The position numbers and the translations under genes are program-made. Below the pieces are notes generated by a model, which worked only from the letters and a program-made list of their open reading frames with translations, had not been told where the DNA came from and did no database searches. A DNA stretch of 64,000 bases. It comes from CAYRLW01 sp964425215 (GTDB lineage Bacteria; Spirochaetota; Spirochaetia; Treponematales; Breznakiellaceae). Location of the stretch: assembly GCA_964425215.1 (NCBI GenBank), contig CAYRLW010000001.1, positions 1 to 64,000 of the forward strand, in the 5' to 3' direction. This document shows, in pieces, positions 1-9,748 of the stretch (within the stretch, counting starts at the first letter, position 1; every line of letters begins with the position of its first letter).

Positions 1-415
1 CCTTGATGTGATAGTGATGTATCCCATGACCCCGGGGCGGCATGGGGCCGTTGTAGCCCTGGCGGCCAAAGTCGGTTATCCCCTGCAGGGCGCCGTTGGG
101 GAGCTTCCCCGTCTTGAGTAGTCCCTGGGGCAGTGCTATGCTTGGACCAGAAACAGGATAATTCCACAAAACCCAGTGCGTAAAGGTCCCCACCGGCGCG
201 TCGGGATCATCCATGATAACCGCTACGGTCTTTGCTTCCGGCGGGATTCCATCAATATGAAGGGGCGGACTTTCATCGGCGCCTTCGCCGGTATATTGTT
301 TAGGCATCACTGTCTTAGCTGAAAAAGTACTGGTAACCTGCATCATTATATCCTCCTTGGCATATAGAGTAAGGCTAGCTATAAGAGCAAACATGGCTAA
401 TTGGAAGGTTTTCAT
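1..415 (-). CDS. YbhB/YbcL-type PEBP family protein, 3' end cut by window edge
   Basis: Reading leftward from an ATG at 415 gives 138 codons without a stop to the window edge. The protein carries the two signatures of phosphatidylethanolamine-binding/Raf-kinase-inhibitor-like proteins: DDPDAPVGTFTHW around residues 74-86 and DFGRQGYNGPMPPRGHG near the cut end. These residues form the anion-binding pocket of the family; the cellular role in bacteria is generally unclear. The first 19 residues look like a signal peptide ending LYA, which argues for the start at 415. However, a strong AAGGAGGA ribosome site at 351-358 precedes two consecutive ATGs at 346 and 343, so a shorter cytoplasmic form is possible. 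Family assignment is confident; the start is not. Confidence 0.85.
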   Translation of the reverse strand, partial: MKTFQLAMFALIASLTLYAKEDIMMQVTSTFSAKTVMPKQYTGEGADESPPLHIDGIPPEAKTVAVIMDDPDAPVGTFTHWVLWNYPVSGPSIALPQGLLKTGKLPNGALQGITDFGRQGYNGPMPPRGHGIHHYHIK

Positions 416-588
416 ACCCTAAATGTAAGCCAAAGATACTATATACACTATGCAAATTTATGGGAAAAAGATTTTTGAGCTTACGGCGTTAAGGTTTGTC
501 AAATAGCTTGAATTTATCAAGATAGCGCGGGTATAGTGTTTTGGATACTAGCGTAGCGCATCAATCTGCACAAAAAGAGTAATATTCC
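416..588. other. AT-rich intergenic region
   Basis: This stretch between the PEBP gene and the triple-hairpin element is AT-rich and has no open frame I can support. I saw no convincing promoter pair, although the PEBP promoter must lie here. Confidence 0.5.
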
Positions 589-743
589 GAGCCTCTATTA
601 AAAGTCTGTTACTTTTGAAAGAGGTTCTTGCAGTATTTTTGCAATTTAAACATATACATTATATGGATATAGAATAGCAAAAATACTGTATATGCATTTA
701 GGATCGCTTTTTCAAAACTCCCTGAGTTTTAAAAAAGCCTCTC
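589..743 (+). repeat. Triple-hairpin repeat element, copy 1
   Basis: About 155 bp with three successive inverted repeats: AAAAGT-ctgtt-ACTTTT, then CAGTATTTTTGC pairing with GCAAAAATACTG about 45 bp further on, then GCTTTTTCAAAACT paired with AGTTTTAAAAAAGC. The same order and sequence recur at 33030-33182 and 50493-50651, all in the same orientation. In this copy the last stem reads CTTTTT/AAAAAG where copy 2 reads CTCTTT/AAAGAG, so both arms changed together. Confidence 0.85.
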
Positions 744-821
744 CCTATCAATTTAATTTAGAAGGAGTGAACTTTAGTACAAAGATACGATTTTTATTTA
801 TCTAATTTTGGAGGCTCCATT

Positions 822-2543
822 GTGATTAATAGTTTTTCCGCAATACTCAATTTTAAAACCCTATCTCCGGAAAATGTAATTCTTGTCATCGGATTTATTC
901 TCTTTTTAGGAACCCTTGGGGGCTTTGTTTTTAAATTATTAAAGTTACCCCAGGTGGTAGGATATATTGTCATAGGAATAGCCATTGGGCAAACGGGTAT
1001 TCATCTTTTAAGCGGTTCTATCATTACAACGCTTAGTCCAGTGAGTACGATCGCCCTTTCTTTTATAGGGTTTTTAGTTGGAGCGGAATTAAAAATACCG
1101 ATCTTAAAAAAATACGGTATGCAATTTACCTCCATACTACTTTTTGAATCGATTACACCGTTTTTTACCGTAAGTATCTTTGTCGCCGCCACTACCTTTT
1201 TTGTAACCAAGGATATTAAATCATCGATCGCGTTGGGGGTTTTACTAGGCGCTATTTCTTCAGCCACGGCTCCAGCGGCTACCACCGATGTGCTCGCGGA
1301 AAACCGCACAAAGGGACCTTTGACGACCACGTTGTTGGGTATTGTGGCCCTCGATGACGCCGTAGCGCTCATACTTTTCGCGATCGTTTCCACGATAGCA
1401 AGCGGGCTGTTAGGAGAAAAAAGCCTCTCTTTAGGGGCCCAAATAGGAGAAATAGCGTACAATATCACCGTTTCTAGCGCCTTAGGGGTTGTGGCGGGTC
1501 TGCTTATGAATCTGTTCGCCAAATGGGTTAAAAATGATGATGGTCGGATTCTAGCGTTTGCCATCGCCATCATTCTGATACTTACGGGAGTCGGAATTTA
1601 TTTAAACCTTGACACTATCCTTTCTGCCATGGCTATGGGTTTTTTCATTGTTAATTTCGCGAAGTTTAAGACCGATGATCTATTCCGGATTGTCGATCGA
1701 TTTACTCCCCCCATTTACGTCCTCTTCTTTGTTCTTGTGGGAGCGAAAATAAATATCTGGATCATTTCACCGTATCTGGGGCTTCTTGCGGTAATTTACG
1801 TTATAGCCCGTACTTTAGGTAAATCTATCGGTTCAACCTTTGGGGCTAAGATAACCCATGCGCCGAAAACGGTTGAAAAATATCTAAAATGGTGCCTGCT
1901 AAGCCAAGCGGGAGTGGCGATAGGTCTTTCGATGTCCTCGGGGCAAATGTTTCCGAATACCGTCGGTCCTACCATTGTTTTGATCGTTACGGCCACCACG
2001 TTTATTGTTCAGCTCCTGGGCCCTGTATCGGTAAAATATGGGGTAACCAAGGCGGAAGAAGTAGGATTAGATATCACAGAAGAAGATCTGATGAGACAAA
2101 GTACCGTTAAGGACGTTTTAACCTACGAAAAAGCCGCCGAACCACTCTACGATACGGCCACATTAACGGATGTATTAAAAGTATTTGGAGAACAGGATAC
2201 CTTGAGTTGTGCGGTGGTTACCACAGAAAACGATTTTGTGGGTATAATAACCATAGAAAATCTAAAGGAAGCGCTTCTTCTTGGAGAAATAGCCGATCGT
2301 CTGCTGGCTTTTGATTTAATGAGTCCTGCGGAGGTTACCTGTAAAATTACCGATCGAATACCGGAAGTAAAAGATTTGTTCCAACTGCACGATGTGGATA
2401 CTATTCCAGTCTTAGGGGATGACGAAAAATTTATCGGGGTTATAGAACAGCACTCTATAGAAAAATACTTTAGAAAGAAAGTAATTGAGCTTAATCAAAA
2501 AGTATCATCCCTCGAAACTTCGCCTGCTCCGACAAACGCCTGA
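822..2543 (+). CDS. Kef/NapA-type cation:proton antiporter with C-terminal CBS pair
   Basis: The 573-residue protein has about a dozen hydrophobic segments over residues 15-410 in the pattern of the monovalent cation:proton antiporter-2 family, including the ion-binding pair D178-D179 in LDDAVALI. Residues 430-560 form two CBS repeats, a nucleotide-sensing module in place of the TrkA-N domain of classical KefB/C. It should exchange Na+ or K+ for H+ across the inner membrane. The GTG start at 822 follows a GGAGG site. The gene is clearly more AT-rich than its neighbours and uses many AT-ending codons, unlike the GC-rich genes after 2.6 kb, so it may be a recent arrival. It stands alone, preceded by a repeat element. 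Confidence 0.88.
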   Translation: MINSFSAILNFKTLSPENVILVIGFILFLGTLGGFVFKLLKLPQVVGYIVIGIAIGQTGIHLLSGSIITTLSPVSTIALSFIGFLVGAELKIPILKKYGMQFTSILLFESITPFFTVSIFVAATTFFVTKDIKSSIALGVLLGAISSATAPAATTDVLAENRTKGPLTTTLLGIVALDDAVALILFAIVSTIASGLLGEKSLSLGAQIGEIAYNITVSSALGVVAGLLMNLFAKWVKNDDGRILAFAIAIILILTGVGIYLNLDTILSAMAMGFFIVNFAKFKTDDLFRIVDRFTPPIYVLFFVLVGAKINIWIISPYLGLLAVIYVIARTLGKSIGSTFGAKITHAPKTVEKYLKWCLLSQAGVAIGLSMSSGQMFPNTVGPTIVLIVTATTFIVQLLGPVSVKYGVTKAEEVGLDITEEDLMRQSTVKDVLTYEKAAEPLYDTATLTDVLKVFGEQDTLSCAVVTTENDFVGIITIENLKEALLLGEIADRLLAFDLMSPAEVTCKITDRIPEVKDLFQLHDVDTIPVLGDDEKFIGVIEQHSIEKYFRKKVIELNQKVSSLETSPAPTNA

Positions 2544-2628
2544 GATACGTAAACATTTTTTAGCATTAAAGCTCCAAAGGCTCAAAGCCCTTGTGGCTCA
2601 AGCTTCATTGAAGTAAGATATACCTACG

Positions 2629-3933
2629 ATGGGAAGGGTGATTCGTAGGTTTGTTCTTACACTTTTACTTTTTTTCCCCGTTCTTGCCTTTGCGGTGGAT
2701 AATCCCTTGGACTCCCTCCGGGATTCGTCGGCGTTGCGGACCTCCCTGGTCAACGACTGGTTTATCCAAATTCCCTCTCGGGTTTTAAAAAATAAACCCC
2801 TGCGAACTACCCTGGACGATGGTTCACCGGTGGAAGTCCGGGTGGAAAGCGCGGTGGGGGAATTTATGGTCGTGGTGGCCCATAAAGAGGGTTCCACGTA
2901 CCCTGCCTGGTCCGCTGATTCTTGGGTGTTGTACCGAAAAACGAGCGATGGTAGCCCCATCAAAATTAGGGTGTTCCTCCGATCTGACCCCTACGTGTAC
3001 GTCCAATTCCGGCCTTCCTCCAAGGACAAAAGTGAAATGGATGTGGTAGCCTACGATGGCTATATCATCCGGTCGTACCCTATACCCTTTGCCTTTACGG
3101 ATCTGTATACCACCCCTTTGCGGGATGTTTTTTCCTTCCTGGGAAGCCGTTTTCCCTGGGAGTACTTTGATGTGGACCCCCGGACTTACGAGGATTCCCG
3201 GACCCTGGTCTCCCTTATTCGGCAGAGGCTCCCGGGGCTTTCGTACGCCGACGACGGGGCCTGCGATGACCAGGGCCGCTTGGTATACATTAAAAATCTT
3301 CTTCTCCAACCAGCTCCGGGGGGATTAAATTGTTCTGGTTTCGCTAAGTGGGTGGTGGACGGCCTTATTCGGGGAGAAACGGGTCAGCGGTTATCCATTG
3401 AAGGGTTAAAGAAACCCTACGGGGATCGGGGGACCTCCTTTACGGAACCCTTCGAAGAGCTCCGGGATCCCTTCTTCGGCCTCGATTGGACCCGAAATTT
3501 GGCCAGTCAAGCCTGGTCTATCCTTCGGGGCCCGGGGACTCCGAATCTGGAGGATATGGAGGTCCAAAGCAGTCCCATTTCGGCGATCATCCTTCGCCGA
3601 GGTAATTCCGCGTCCCTTCGTCTGTTTTCAGGGTACGCCAAGGACGCGGGGTTCGAAATCGAGGGTCTCCAGTCCCTGTTGTACACCCTGGCGGTTCAGG
3701 AACCCGGTTGGCTGTACCTTTTTTCAGTCAACGAACCCCAGGGGACTGCCCCCGCGCTCCGGCAATTTTACCACGTGGGGGTTTTGATTCCCTATTTTAC
3801 CGAGTCGGGGGATTTTACCGTGGCGGTTTTTGAAAGCGCCGCCGAAACATCCTTATCCGCCCTGATCAAGCGGTACCCGGGTCAGCAGATAAACCTGGTT
3901 AGGATCCCGGTGGAAGATCGTTTTGATCCATAA
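2629..3933 (+). CDS. Secreted protein with an NlpC/P60-like Cys/His core
   Basis: The protein has 434 residues with a signal peptide (hydrophobic core about 8-21, ending AFA). It contains GGLNCSGFAKW around C235, resembling the (D/N)CSGF nucleophile motif of NlpC/P60 cysteine peptidases, and a later FYHVGV segment with H382 that could supply the catalytic histidine. A periplasmic or surface role in peptidoglycan or peptide cleavage is an inference; the N-terminal 200 residues match nothing I recognise. It lies just upstream of the TPR/outer-membrane/Ton genes in the same direction and may share their envelope function. The ribosome site is weak. The function remains tentative. Confidence 0.6.
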   Translation: MGRVIRRFVLTLLLFFPVLAFAVDNPLDSLRDSSALRTSLVNDWFIQIPSRVLKNKPLRTTLDDGSPVEVRVESAVGEFMVVVAHKEGSTYPAWSADSWVLYRKTSDGSPIKIRVFLRSDPYVYVQFRPSSKDKSEMDVVAYDGYIIRSYPIPFAFTDLYTTPLRDVFSFLGSRFPWEYFDVDPRTYEDSRTLVSLIRQRLPGLSYADDGACDDQGRLVYIKNLLLQPAPGGLNCSGFAKWVVDGLIRGETGQRLSIEGLKKPYGDRGTSFTEPFEELRDPFFGLDWTRNLASQAWSILRGPGTPNLEDMEVQSSPISAIILRRGNSASLRLFSGYAKDAGFEIEGLQSLLYTLAVQEPGWLYLFSVNEPQGTAPALRQFYHVGVLIPYFTESGDFTVAVFESAAETSLSALIKRYPGQQINLVRIPVEDRFDP

Positions 3934-4019
3934 CGGTTGATCGGAACGACTCTGGTTAGGCTCTCGGTTTCGTACCGACGGCCCCTGTAACTTTTTCCCT
4001 TTAGGGATATTGTAGTGGT

Positions 4020-7000
4020 ATGAAGCGATTTCTCCTCCTTTCCCTGATCGTTGTTTATTGGGTTGGCCCAGCGTTTTCTCAAAACTTGGATAGAGAAGCG
4101 TTCTTGGACGCGGAATTCCGTTTTTTGGGGGGCAATTATTCCTTAGCCCTGGAAAAGTACGATGAATTTATCCGCCAATGGCCCGATTCGGTGTATGCCG
4201 CCGACGCTCGGTACCGCAGGGCAGTGACGCTGTACCGGTTAGGACGAAGCGACGCCGCGTACGCCGCCTTTTCTACCGTAGAGAGCCGATACCGATCCAC
4301 AAAATATATGGCCTACATTCCCTTTTGGAAGGGGGTAATCGAATACGATCGGGGAGATTTTCTCTTTGCCATCGGCCGTTTTACTACCCTGGTCAAGGAG
4401 CCTCCGGATCAGGATACGTACCGCCAGTCCCTGCTCTATTTGGGAAAGGCCTACGCGGCCCTGGGGGACACCGATCGGGCTATCGAATCCTTTGAACGAT
4501 TGTTCGCCGAACTCTCCAAGCCGCCGCTACATCCGGAATCTGAAGGGTCCGCCCTGGTTCTGCTATTTGGTTTGTACGATCAAAGGGGGGACTATCAAAA
4601 GGTAGTGGACCTGTGGGGCATCCTGAAGGTCGATCGTCTTTCCTCCCCCAACAAAAGTCTGATAACCCTCCGGGCGGCGGATGCGTACGTAGCCTTGGGC
4701 CAGGGAGAGCGGGCTGTGCCGCTTTTAGATTCCCTGAGCGACGACCCTCAACGGGACGTGGCGATCGGCGCCCTGCGACGGCTTTTGGAGTACCAGAGAA
4801 AACAGGGAAACGAGGGGGCCGTTCAAGCGGTAATCGTAAAGGCCGAATACGCCCTCCGATCGGATCCCCAGGCCTTGGCGGATTTTTGGCTTCGGGTTGG
4901 ACAAGGGGCCTTTAACGAGGGCCGGTTCGACGTGGCCCGCTCATACTTTTCCCGTATTTCCGCTTTCCTTCCCCCTTCCCAGGTCCCAGCGGAGGTCCCC
5001 ATATACCTCGCCGAAATGGCCTACAAACAGGGGAACCTTACGGAAGCCTACCGGATCTGCGCTACCGCCGAAGCTTCCGGAAGTCCCGAATCGGCGCTTC
5101 TGGCCCTCCGCTCTTCTTGGTACGCCCTATTGCTGGAGGATTGGGAGGGGGCCCGTAGCGGTTTAACCCGGGCCCTCGGTTTGGCGGGGAAGGAGGGCCG
5201 TAAAGACCTTTCCAATTTAGCCCAGATGTACTTGGTCTACGCGCTGTACCGGGCCGAACGGCCCCAGGAGGCCCTGAATACCCTCCAAGGGAACCTGAAA
5301 CCCCTGGGGGTGGACTGTCCGACCCCCCTCAGTCCGGAAGCCGTGCCGATCGCAGGAACGGAGGACCTGGGGCTTTTGACGGCGGAGTTGTACCGCCGAA
5401 CCGGTAAATTGGAAGATTCCCTCGGGGCGTATAATAGCGTATTAAAAGAAAATCCCAAGGATGGGGAAGTTCATATCCGACGGATGGCCCTGCTTTTTAG
5501 CAAAGGCCAGTTTGAACAGGTCGTTAACGCGGCCCAGGTGATGGATTCCCAGGCGGATCTTAAAGCCCTTTCTAAAAACTGGCTCTACATTGCCGCTTAT
5601 ATGCGGGGTATTTCCCTGGCGATTACGGGGAACTACCAAGGGGCGGTGGACGTCATCAGGAATGCCCGGGATCTTTCGGTATCCGATCCGGTCCTGGCCC
5701 CCTGGATGGACTACTACCGCGGCTGGTCCGAGTACCGGCTAGCGGATTTTAAGGACGCGGCACCCCATTTAAGCGATTTTGCCCAAACATACCCGGACCA
5801 TCCGCTTTCTCCCACGGCGGCATATTTAGCCGCCTGGAGTTACGCCCGCATGGGGGATTACGAGAGCGGACAGCGCTGGGCAGGGCGTTCAGCGGATATG
5901 ACGGCCACGACCAAGGTCGAAGATTCGGCCCGCTCCCGGTTCTTGCAGGGCGTTTTATTGGCCTACGCTTCCAAATGGCAGGCCGGTTTAGCCGCCCTGG
6001 AGACCGCCCAGGCCCTGCGGGGACCTGGGGGGCAACGAACCTCCTACACGGTCAAGGCGGCCCTGGAGCGGGCGCGCCTTTTTGCCCAAGCGGGACAGAT
6101 TGATTCGGCGGATGGGGCGTACTTGGGGGTACAACGGGATTTCGCCGACGATCCCCTGGCGGAAACCGCCGCTTTCGAACGGGGCCAACTGCTGTATCAG
6201 GCTCAGCGATGGGCCCCGGCGGCCGACGCGTTGGCCGGGTATCGACAAGCCTTTCCCAAGGGCCGTTTTGTCGAGGGAGCCCTGTACTTTGGGGCCCTCT
6301 GTCAACAGTCCCTGGGTAAAATCGACGGAGCAATCCTCCTTTGGGAGCGTCAATTGAAGGATTTTCCCGCTGGACCGTACCGTCTGAGCGCTTCCCTCGC
6401 GTTGGGGGCGGCGTATTGGGAAAAACAGGATTGGCCCGCTTCATTTAGGGTCTATACCGACGCTCTGGCCGAATTTGGCGAAAGGGCAAAGTCTGCGGGC
6501 CTTCAAGACCGGGTGGAAATGCTCCGGTACCTGATGGCCCAGGTTCCCGAAAAGGCCGCCCGGTTCCAGGTGATTTTGAACCGGGAACACGGAACCGCCA
6601 CGGTAGCGGGCCGGGCGGCGGCCATAGGGTTGGCTCGCTTTTATATCAACGAAAGTCCCCAACGGGAAGCGGCCCTTCCCCTTTTGGAGGAGGTTGTAGC
6701 CCGGGCCCAGGAGGATCCCGCGTCCGCGGCGGAGGCGTACCTCTTGGAAGGGGATTACTACACCCTTTTGGAACGGTGGGACCAGGGGGCCCAAGCGTAC
6801 TTACAGGCGGTTTCCATCGCAGTCAACGTCCCCGACGCCGGCCGTACCACCGAGGGGCAGTCCATCAAGACCGACCTGGTCCCGGAGGCGCTCTTTAAGG
6901 CGGCCCGTTCCCGGCTACGATCCGGGAAGGCCGATAGCGCTCAAACTGTGGTGGCCGACCTTGCTCGGCTGTATCCCGCGTCTCCCTGGACCATCCAGGC

Positions 7001-7028
7001 AAAAAAACTTTTGGAGAATCGGCCATGA
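4020..7028 (+). CDS. Large periplasmic TPR-repeat protein
   Basis: This 1002-residue protein has an N-terminal signal peptide (residues 1-20, ending AFS) followed almost entirely by helical tetratricopeptide-like repeats. Recurrent A-x-Y-x-LG, ALY and YP patterns are seen, for example around residues 25-60, 100-145 and 690-730. TPR arrays are scaffolds for protein-protein contacts; the signal peptide places this one in the periplasm. Its stop overlaps the start of the outer-membrane protein gene by 4 bp (ATGA), so the two are translationally coupled and probably work together. The ExbB/ExbD/TonB genes follow in the same direction. A role in outer-membrane assembly or Ton-dependent transport is inferred from context only. 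Confidence 0.8.
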   Translation: MKRFLLLSLIVVYWVGPAFSQNLDREAFLDAEFRFLGGNYSLALEKYDEFIRQWPDSVYAADARYRRAVTLYRLGRSDAAYAAFSTVESRYRSTKYMAYIPFWKGVIEYDRGDFLFAIGRFTTLVKEPPDQDTYRQSLLYLGKAYAALGDTDRAIESFERLFAELSKPPLHPESEGSALVLLFGLYDQRGDYQKVVDLWGILKVDRLSSPNKSLITLRAADAYVALGQGERAVPLLDSLSDDPQRDVAIGALRRLLEYQRKQGNEGAVQAVIVKAEYALRSDPQALADFWLRVGQGAFNEGRFDVARSYFSRISAFLPPSQVPAEVPIYLAEMAYKQGNLTEAYRICATAEASGSPESALLALRSSWYALLLEDWEGARSGLTRALGLAGKEGRKDLSNLAQMYLVYALYRAERPQEALNTLQGNLKPLGVDCPTPLSPEAVPIAGTEDLGLLTAELYRRTGKLEDSLGAYNSVLKENPKDGEVHIRRMALLFSKGQFEQVVNAAQVMDSQADLKALSKNWLYIAAYMRGISLAITGNYQGAVDVIRNARDLSVSDPVLAPWMDYYRGWSEYRLADFKDAAPHLSDFAQTYPDHPLSPTAAYLAAWSYARMGDYESGQRWAGRSADMTATTKVEDSARSRFLQGVLLAYASKWQAGLAALETAQALRGPGGQRTSYTVKAALERARLFAQAGQIDSADGAYLGVQRDFADDPLAETAAFERGQLLYQAQRWAPAADALAGYRQAFPKGRFVEGALYFGALCQQSLGKIDGAILLWERQLKDFPAGPYRLSASLALGAAYWEKQDWPASFRVYTDALAEFGERAKSAGLQDRVEMLRYLMAQVPEKAARFQVILNREHGTATVAGRAAAIGLARFYINESPQREAALPLLEEVVARAQEDPASAAEAYLLEGDYYTLLERWDQGAQAYLQAVSIAVNVPDAGRTTEGQSIKTDLVPEALFKAARSRLRSGKADSAQTVVADLARLYPASPWTIQAKKLLENRP

Positions 7029-8659
7029 AAAGGGGCTTTGTGTACTTCGTCCTTATGCTCATTCTTCCCTCGGTAGCAGGGTGGTCCCAACAGGCCCAGG
7101 CGTCGGGATCTTCCATTACCCTCCCCGATATGACCGAGGAGGTCCGCCCCCTGGAAAATCAAGCCCCGGCGGTTCCAACCCCCGATTTGCCGCCCCTGCC
7201 GCTTCCTGCCCCCGTTCCTCCTCTGCCAAAAGAAAAGGACCTGACCATTCCCGAGGGGGCCCTTAAAACGACCGCCACGTTGGACACCCAAAGCCGCGCC
7301 GATTTAGGGGAAACGTTTAACGAGATTCGTCTGGGCGCGGGGCTGTGGGATGGGGTTTCGGCAAGCCTTTCCCTGTACCGTCCGGGGGCCGATCCCGCGT
7401 TTAGTCTGGGATTTTCCCACGATTCCATGGACGGTTTTGCTTTTCATACCCCCGGCGAGGGGTACACCGCCAGGGCTACCAGCCTTACGGGACGGCTTCG
7501 CGGGGGTACAAAGACAGCGGCTTCCTGGTCCTTACAGGGGGCCTTTTCCGACGAATCGACGGGACTCCAGGGCAAAAGCCCGGATTTTTACGCCGCTTCC
7601 CATCAGTACCTATCCCTTCTGGGAAACTACAAGGTCCCCCTGGGGCCCCTATCCCTTACGTCGACCCTGGAGGGGCATAACGCGTTCCTCTCTTTGGACC
7701 GAAGCCGTTCCGCCACGGCCATCGATTCGGCCTCCAGGGAAATGTATCTAACTCCGACGGTCGCTTTAGGCTGGGCTACGGATATTATCAGCCTGGAATT
7801 GCGGGGTCACTTTGGTTTTGCGGGATTATGGGGAGATACGGGGGCTTTCAGTTCCTCGGATACCTCCAAACAAAACGGGGGCGTTGATGTGGTGGGTACC
7901 TACGAGGCTTCACCCGCCCTTTCCCTGGGAAGTTCCCTCGGGGCCCTCTGGTCATCCGCCGTCCCCCTGTTGATCCCCTTTTCCCTCTGGGTAAACGCAG
8001 CTTTGGGCGACGGAGCGGCGGTTCAAATAAAGGGGGGCCTGGAATCCCAAACGGTTACCCTGGAATCCCTTTGGCGTAGCAATCCCTTTACGGATTTGGG
8101 CCCCCTGGTGGCCGATGAGGATAGGTGGTTCACCCGGATGACCCTGGATTTGTTTCCCAAACCGGATACTACGGTGCGCCTGGCCGCCGATTGGGCGACT
8201 TCGTACCAGGATTCCGGTCGCGTGACGTTCTTTCAGAACGCCTCCACCGCGAGTCGGAACCTGTACTCCTACGGGATTCAGACCTTTACGACCTTGGGTT
8301 CCACCGTATCCCTACGCCAAAGGATTAAATTGGTAAACCTTTCGGTAACCTGGGATTCCCAATGGCTTGATCCCCCGGTGGTAGGTAAACGCCAAAGGAT
8401 CAGCGGTGAAATAGAATACCGGGAGCAGATGGAAAAGTACGGGGCGGCCCTTTCGGTAGCCCTGCCCTTCGACGAAGGGGGGATAGATGTTCCGGTGATC
8501 AATCTAAACGGTTTTGGAAGGGTTTCGTCGGGGATCCGGGTGATCGGAGAATTGGGGGACCTGGCTATGGCGGCCAAGGGAACGGAGGGACGAAGCCTGT
8601 GGGGTCCCTACGTGGGAACCGGATTTACCGCAACCCTAAAGGTCCAATTTTCGTTGTAG
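7025..8659 (+). CDS. Probable outer-membrane beta-barrel protein with proline-rich N-terminus
   Basis: The 544-residue protein starts with a signal peptide (about residues 1-20), followed by a proline-rich stretch at roughly 50-75 (repeated PPLP/PAPVPP). The rest is rich in alternating polar/hydrophobic strands, Gly, Ser, Thr and aromatic residues, and ends in VQFSL, a plausible barrel-closing strand. The proline-rich segment may span the periplasm. The start codon overlaps the stop of the TPR gene (ATGA). I do not recognise a named family. Given the Ton genes immediately downstream, it could be the outer-membrane component of the same system, though no plug domain or TonB box is obvious. Confidence 0.6.
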   Translation: MKRGFVYFVLMLILPSVAGWSQQAQASGSSITLPDMTEEVRPLENQAPAVPTPDLPPLPLPAPVPPLPKEKDLTIPEGALKTTATLDTQSRADLGETFNEIRLGAGLWDGVSASLSLYRPGADPAFSLGFSHDSMDGFAFHTPGEGYTARATSLTGRLRGGTKTAASWSLQGAFSDESTGLQGKSPDFYAASHQYLSLLGNYKVPLGPLSLTSTLEGHNAFLSLDRSRSATAIDSASREMYLTPTVALGWATDIISLELRGHFGFAGLWGDTGAFSSSDTSKQNGGVDVVGTYEASPALSLGSSLGALWSSAVPLLIPFSLWVNAALGDGAAVQIKGGLESQTVTLESLWRSNPFTDLGPLVADEDRWFTRMTLDLFPKPDTTVRLAADWATSYQDSGRVTFFQNASTASRNLYSYGIQTFTTLGSTVSLRQRIKLVNLSVTWDSQWLDPPVVGKRQRISGEIEYREQMEKYGAALSVALPFDEGGIDVPVINLNGFGRVSSGIRVIGELGDLAMAAKGTEGRSLWGPYVGTGFTATLKVQFSL

Positions 8660-8714
8660 GGTAATTGCTATACATCCCGGGCAGTATACATCACGGTCGT
8701 AAAGGAGGGTTTCT

Positions 8715-9344
8715 GTGCTTGAGCTATTCATCAAGGGCGGTCCGGTCATGTACCCTATCGCCCTCTGCGCTATTATCGCCACGGTTATTATTATCGAACG
8801 GTTCATGTTTTACCATACCATAGCTAAGGAAGATACCCGGTTGCTTCCCCAACTTCGGTCTCTTATGGGTAGTCAGAACTATGGGGAAGTTCAAAACCTG
8901 TGCGAAAAAAGCGAAGCCCCCCTCGCGCGGCTTGTCCTTTCCGGGCTGGGGTATAGGAACCAGACCCTAGAGGATGTTAAGGAAGCGGTGATGAACGCCG
9001 CGAATCGGGAAGTCCCCCGGATAGAACGGTATATCAGCGCCCTGGGTACGATAGCCAATATTTCGACCCTTCTGGGGCTTTTGGGGACCGTATCGGGGAA
9101 TATCCGGGCCTTTGGGGTTTTAGCCGCCTCGGGGGCCATGGGAAATCCGGCCCTTTTGGCTGGGGCTATCGCGGAAGCCCTAATCACCACCGCCGCGGGG
9201 CTCATCGTGGCTATACCCGCGGCTATTTTCTACAACTATTTCGTGGCCCGGTCAAATAAAATCATCATTGAACTGGAGAGCGGGGTAGGGGATCTGGTAC
9301 TGCTTTTCCACCCTAATCCCAAGGAGAAGGATCGTGCGCTTTAA
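8715..9344 (+). CDS. exbB: ExbB/TolQ/MotA-family proton channel subunit
   Basis: The 209-residue protein has an N-terminal membrane helix (about 12-30), a cytoplasmic loop, and two further helices around 110-140 and 150-180 containing LGLLGTVSGNIRAF and the AIAEALITTAAGLIVAIPAAIFYN signature region typical of ExbB and TolQ. It forms the proton-driven motor with ExbD and TonB in the inner membrane. The GTG start at 8715 is supported by an AAAGGAGGG ribosome site. It overlaps exbD by 11 bp. The companion genes (ExbD and a TonB-like protein, no TolA/TolB/Pal) favour the Ton over the Tol assignment. Confidence 0.9.
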   Translation: MLELFIKGGPVMYPIALCAIIATVIIIERFMFYHTIAKEDTRLLPQLRSLMGSQNYGEVQNLCEKSEAPLARLVLSGLGYRNQTLEDVKEAVMNAANREVPRIERYISALGTIANISTLLGLLGTVSGNIRAFGVLAASGAMGNPALLAGAIAEALITTAAGLIVAIPAAIFYNYFVARSNKIIIELESGVGDLVLLFHPNPKEKDRAL

Positions 9345-9738
9345 ACGGCGTTTGGAAGCCCGGTCGGTGGTCGATCTGGTACCCATGATCGACGTGGTGT
9401 TCCAACTGATCCTCTTTTTCCTCGTATCCACCACCTTCGCGATCCTCCCTGGGATTACCCTCCAGCTTCCCCAGTCATCTACCGCCGAACCCACGGCCAT
9501 GACCCGACTGGCGGTGGCGGTGGTCAGTCGGGATGAGGTGTACCTTAACAAGGATAGGATGACCTTGGACCAGCTGGGTAAACGGCTCGGCTCCCTAACC
9601 AGCGCCGAACGGGAGCAGATCAAAAGCGTTACCCTGGAGGCGGATCGATCGGTCTCCTATGGGCTTACCATCGAGGTTCTGGATATCCTGCGGCAAAGCG
9701 GCTTTAGGGGTATCAACCTCCATACCCTGGAACGATGA
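9334..9738 (+). CDS. exbD: ExbD/TolR-family motor subunit
   Basis: The 134-residue protein has one N-terminal membrane helix (about 15-35) with the family's conserved Asp in LVPMIDVVFQLILFFLVSTT, the residue that takes part in proton flow, followed by a small periplasmic domain. The length is typical of ExbD. Its TGA stop is immediately part of an ATGA that starts the TonB-like gene if the adjoining run of N is collapsed (see the gap entry), so exbB, exbD and tonB would form a tightly coupled operon. Confidence 0.93.
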   Translation: MRFKRRLEARSVVDLVPMIDVVFQLILFFLVSTTFAILPGITLQLPQSSTAEPTAMTRLAVAVVSRDEVYLNKDRMTLDQLGKRLGSLTSAEREQIKSVTLEADRSVSYGLTIEVLDILRQSGFRGINLHTLER

Positions 9739-9748
9739 AAACGACGAT

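Noticed and set aside
9735..9748. A second, truncated tonB start before the gap
   Set aside because: It is part of the 55-bp sequence duplicated on both sides of the run of N and is best explained as an assembly overlap.
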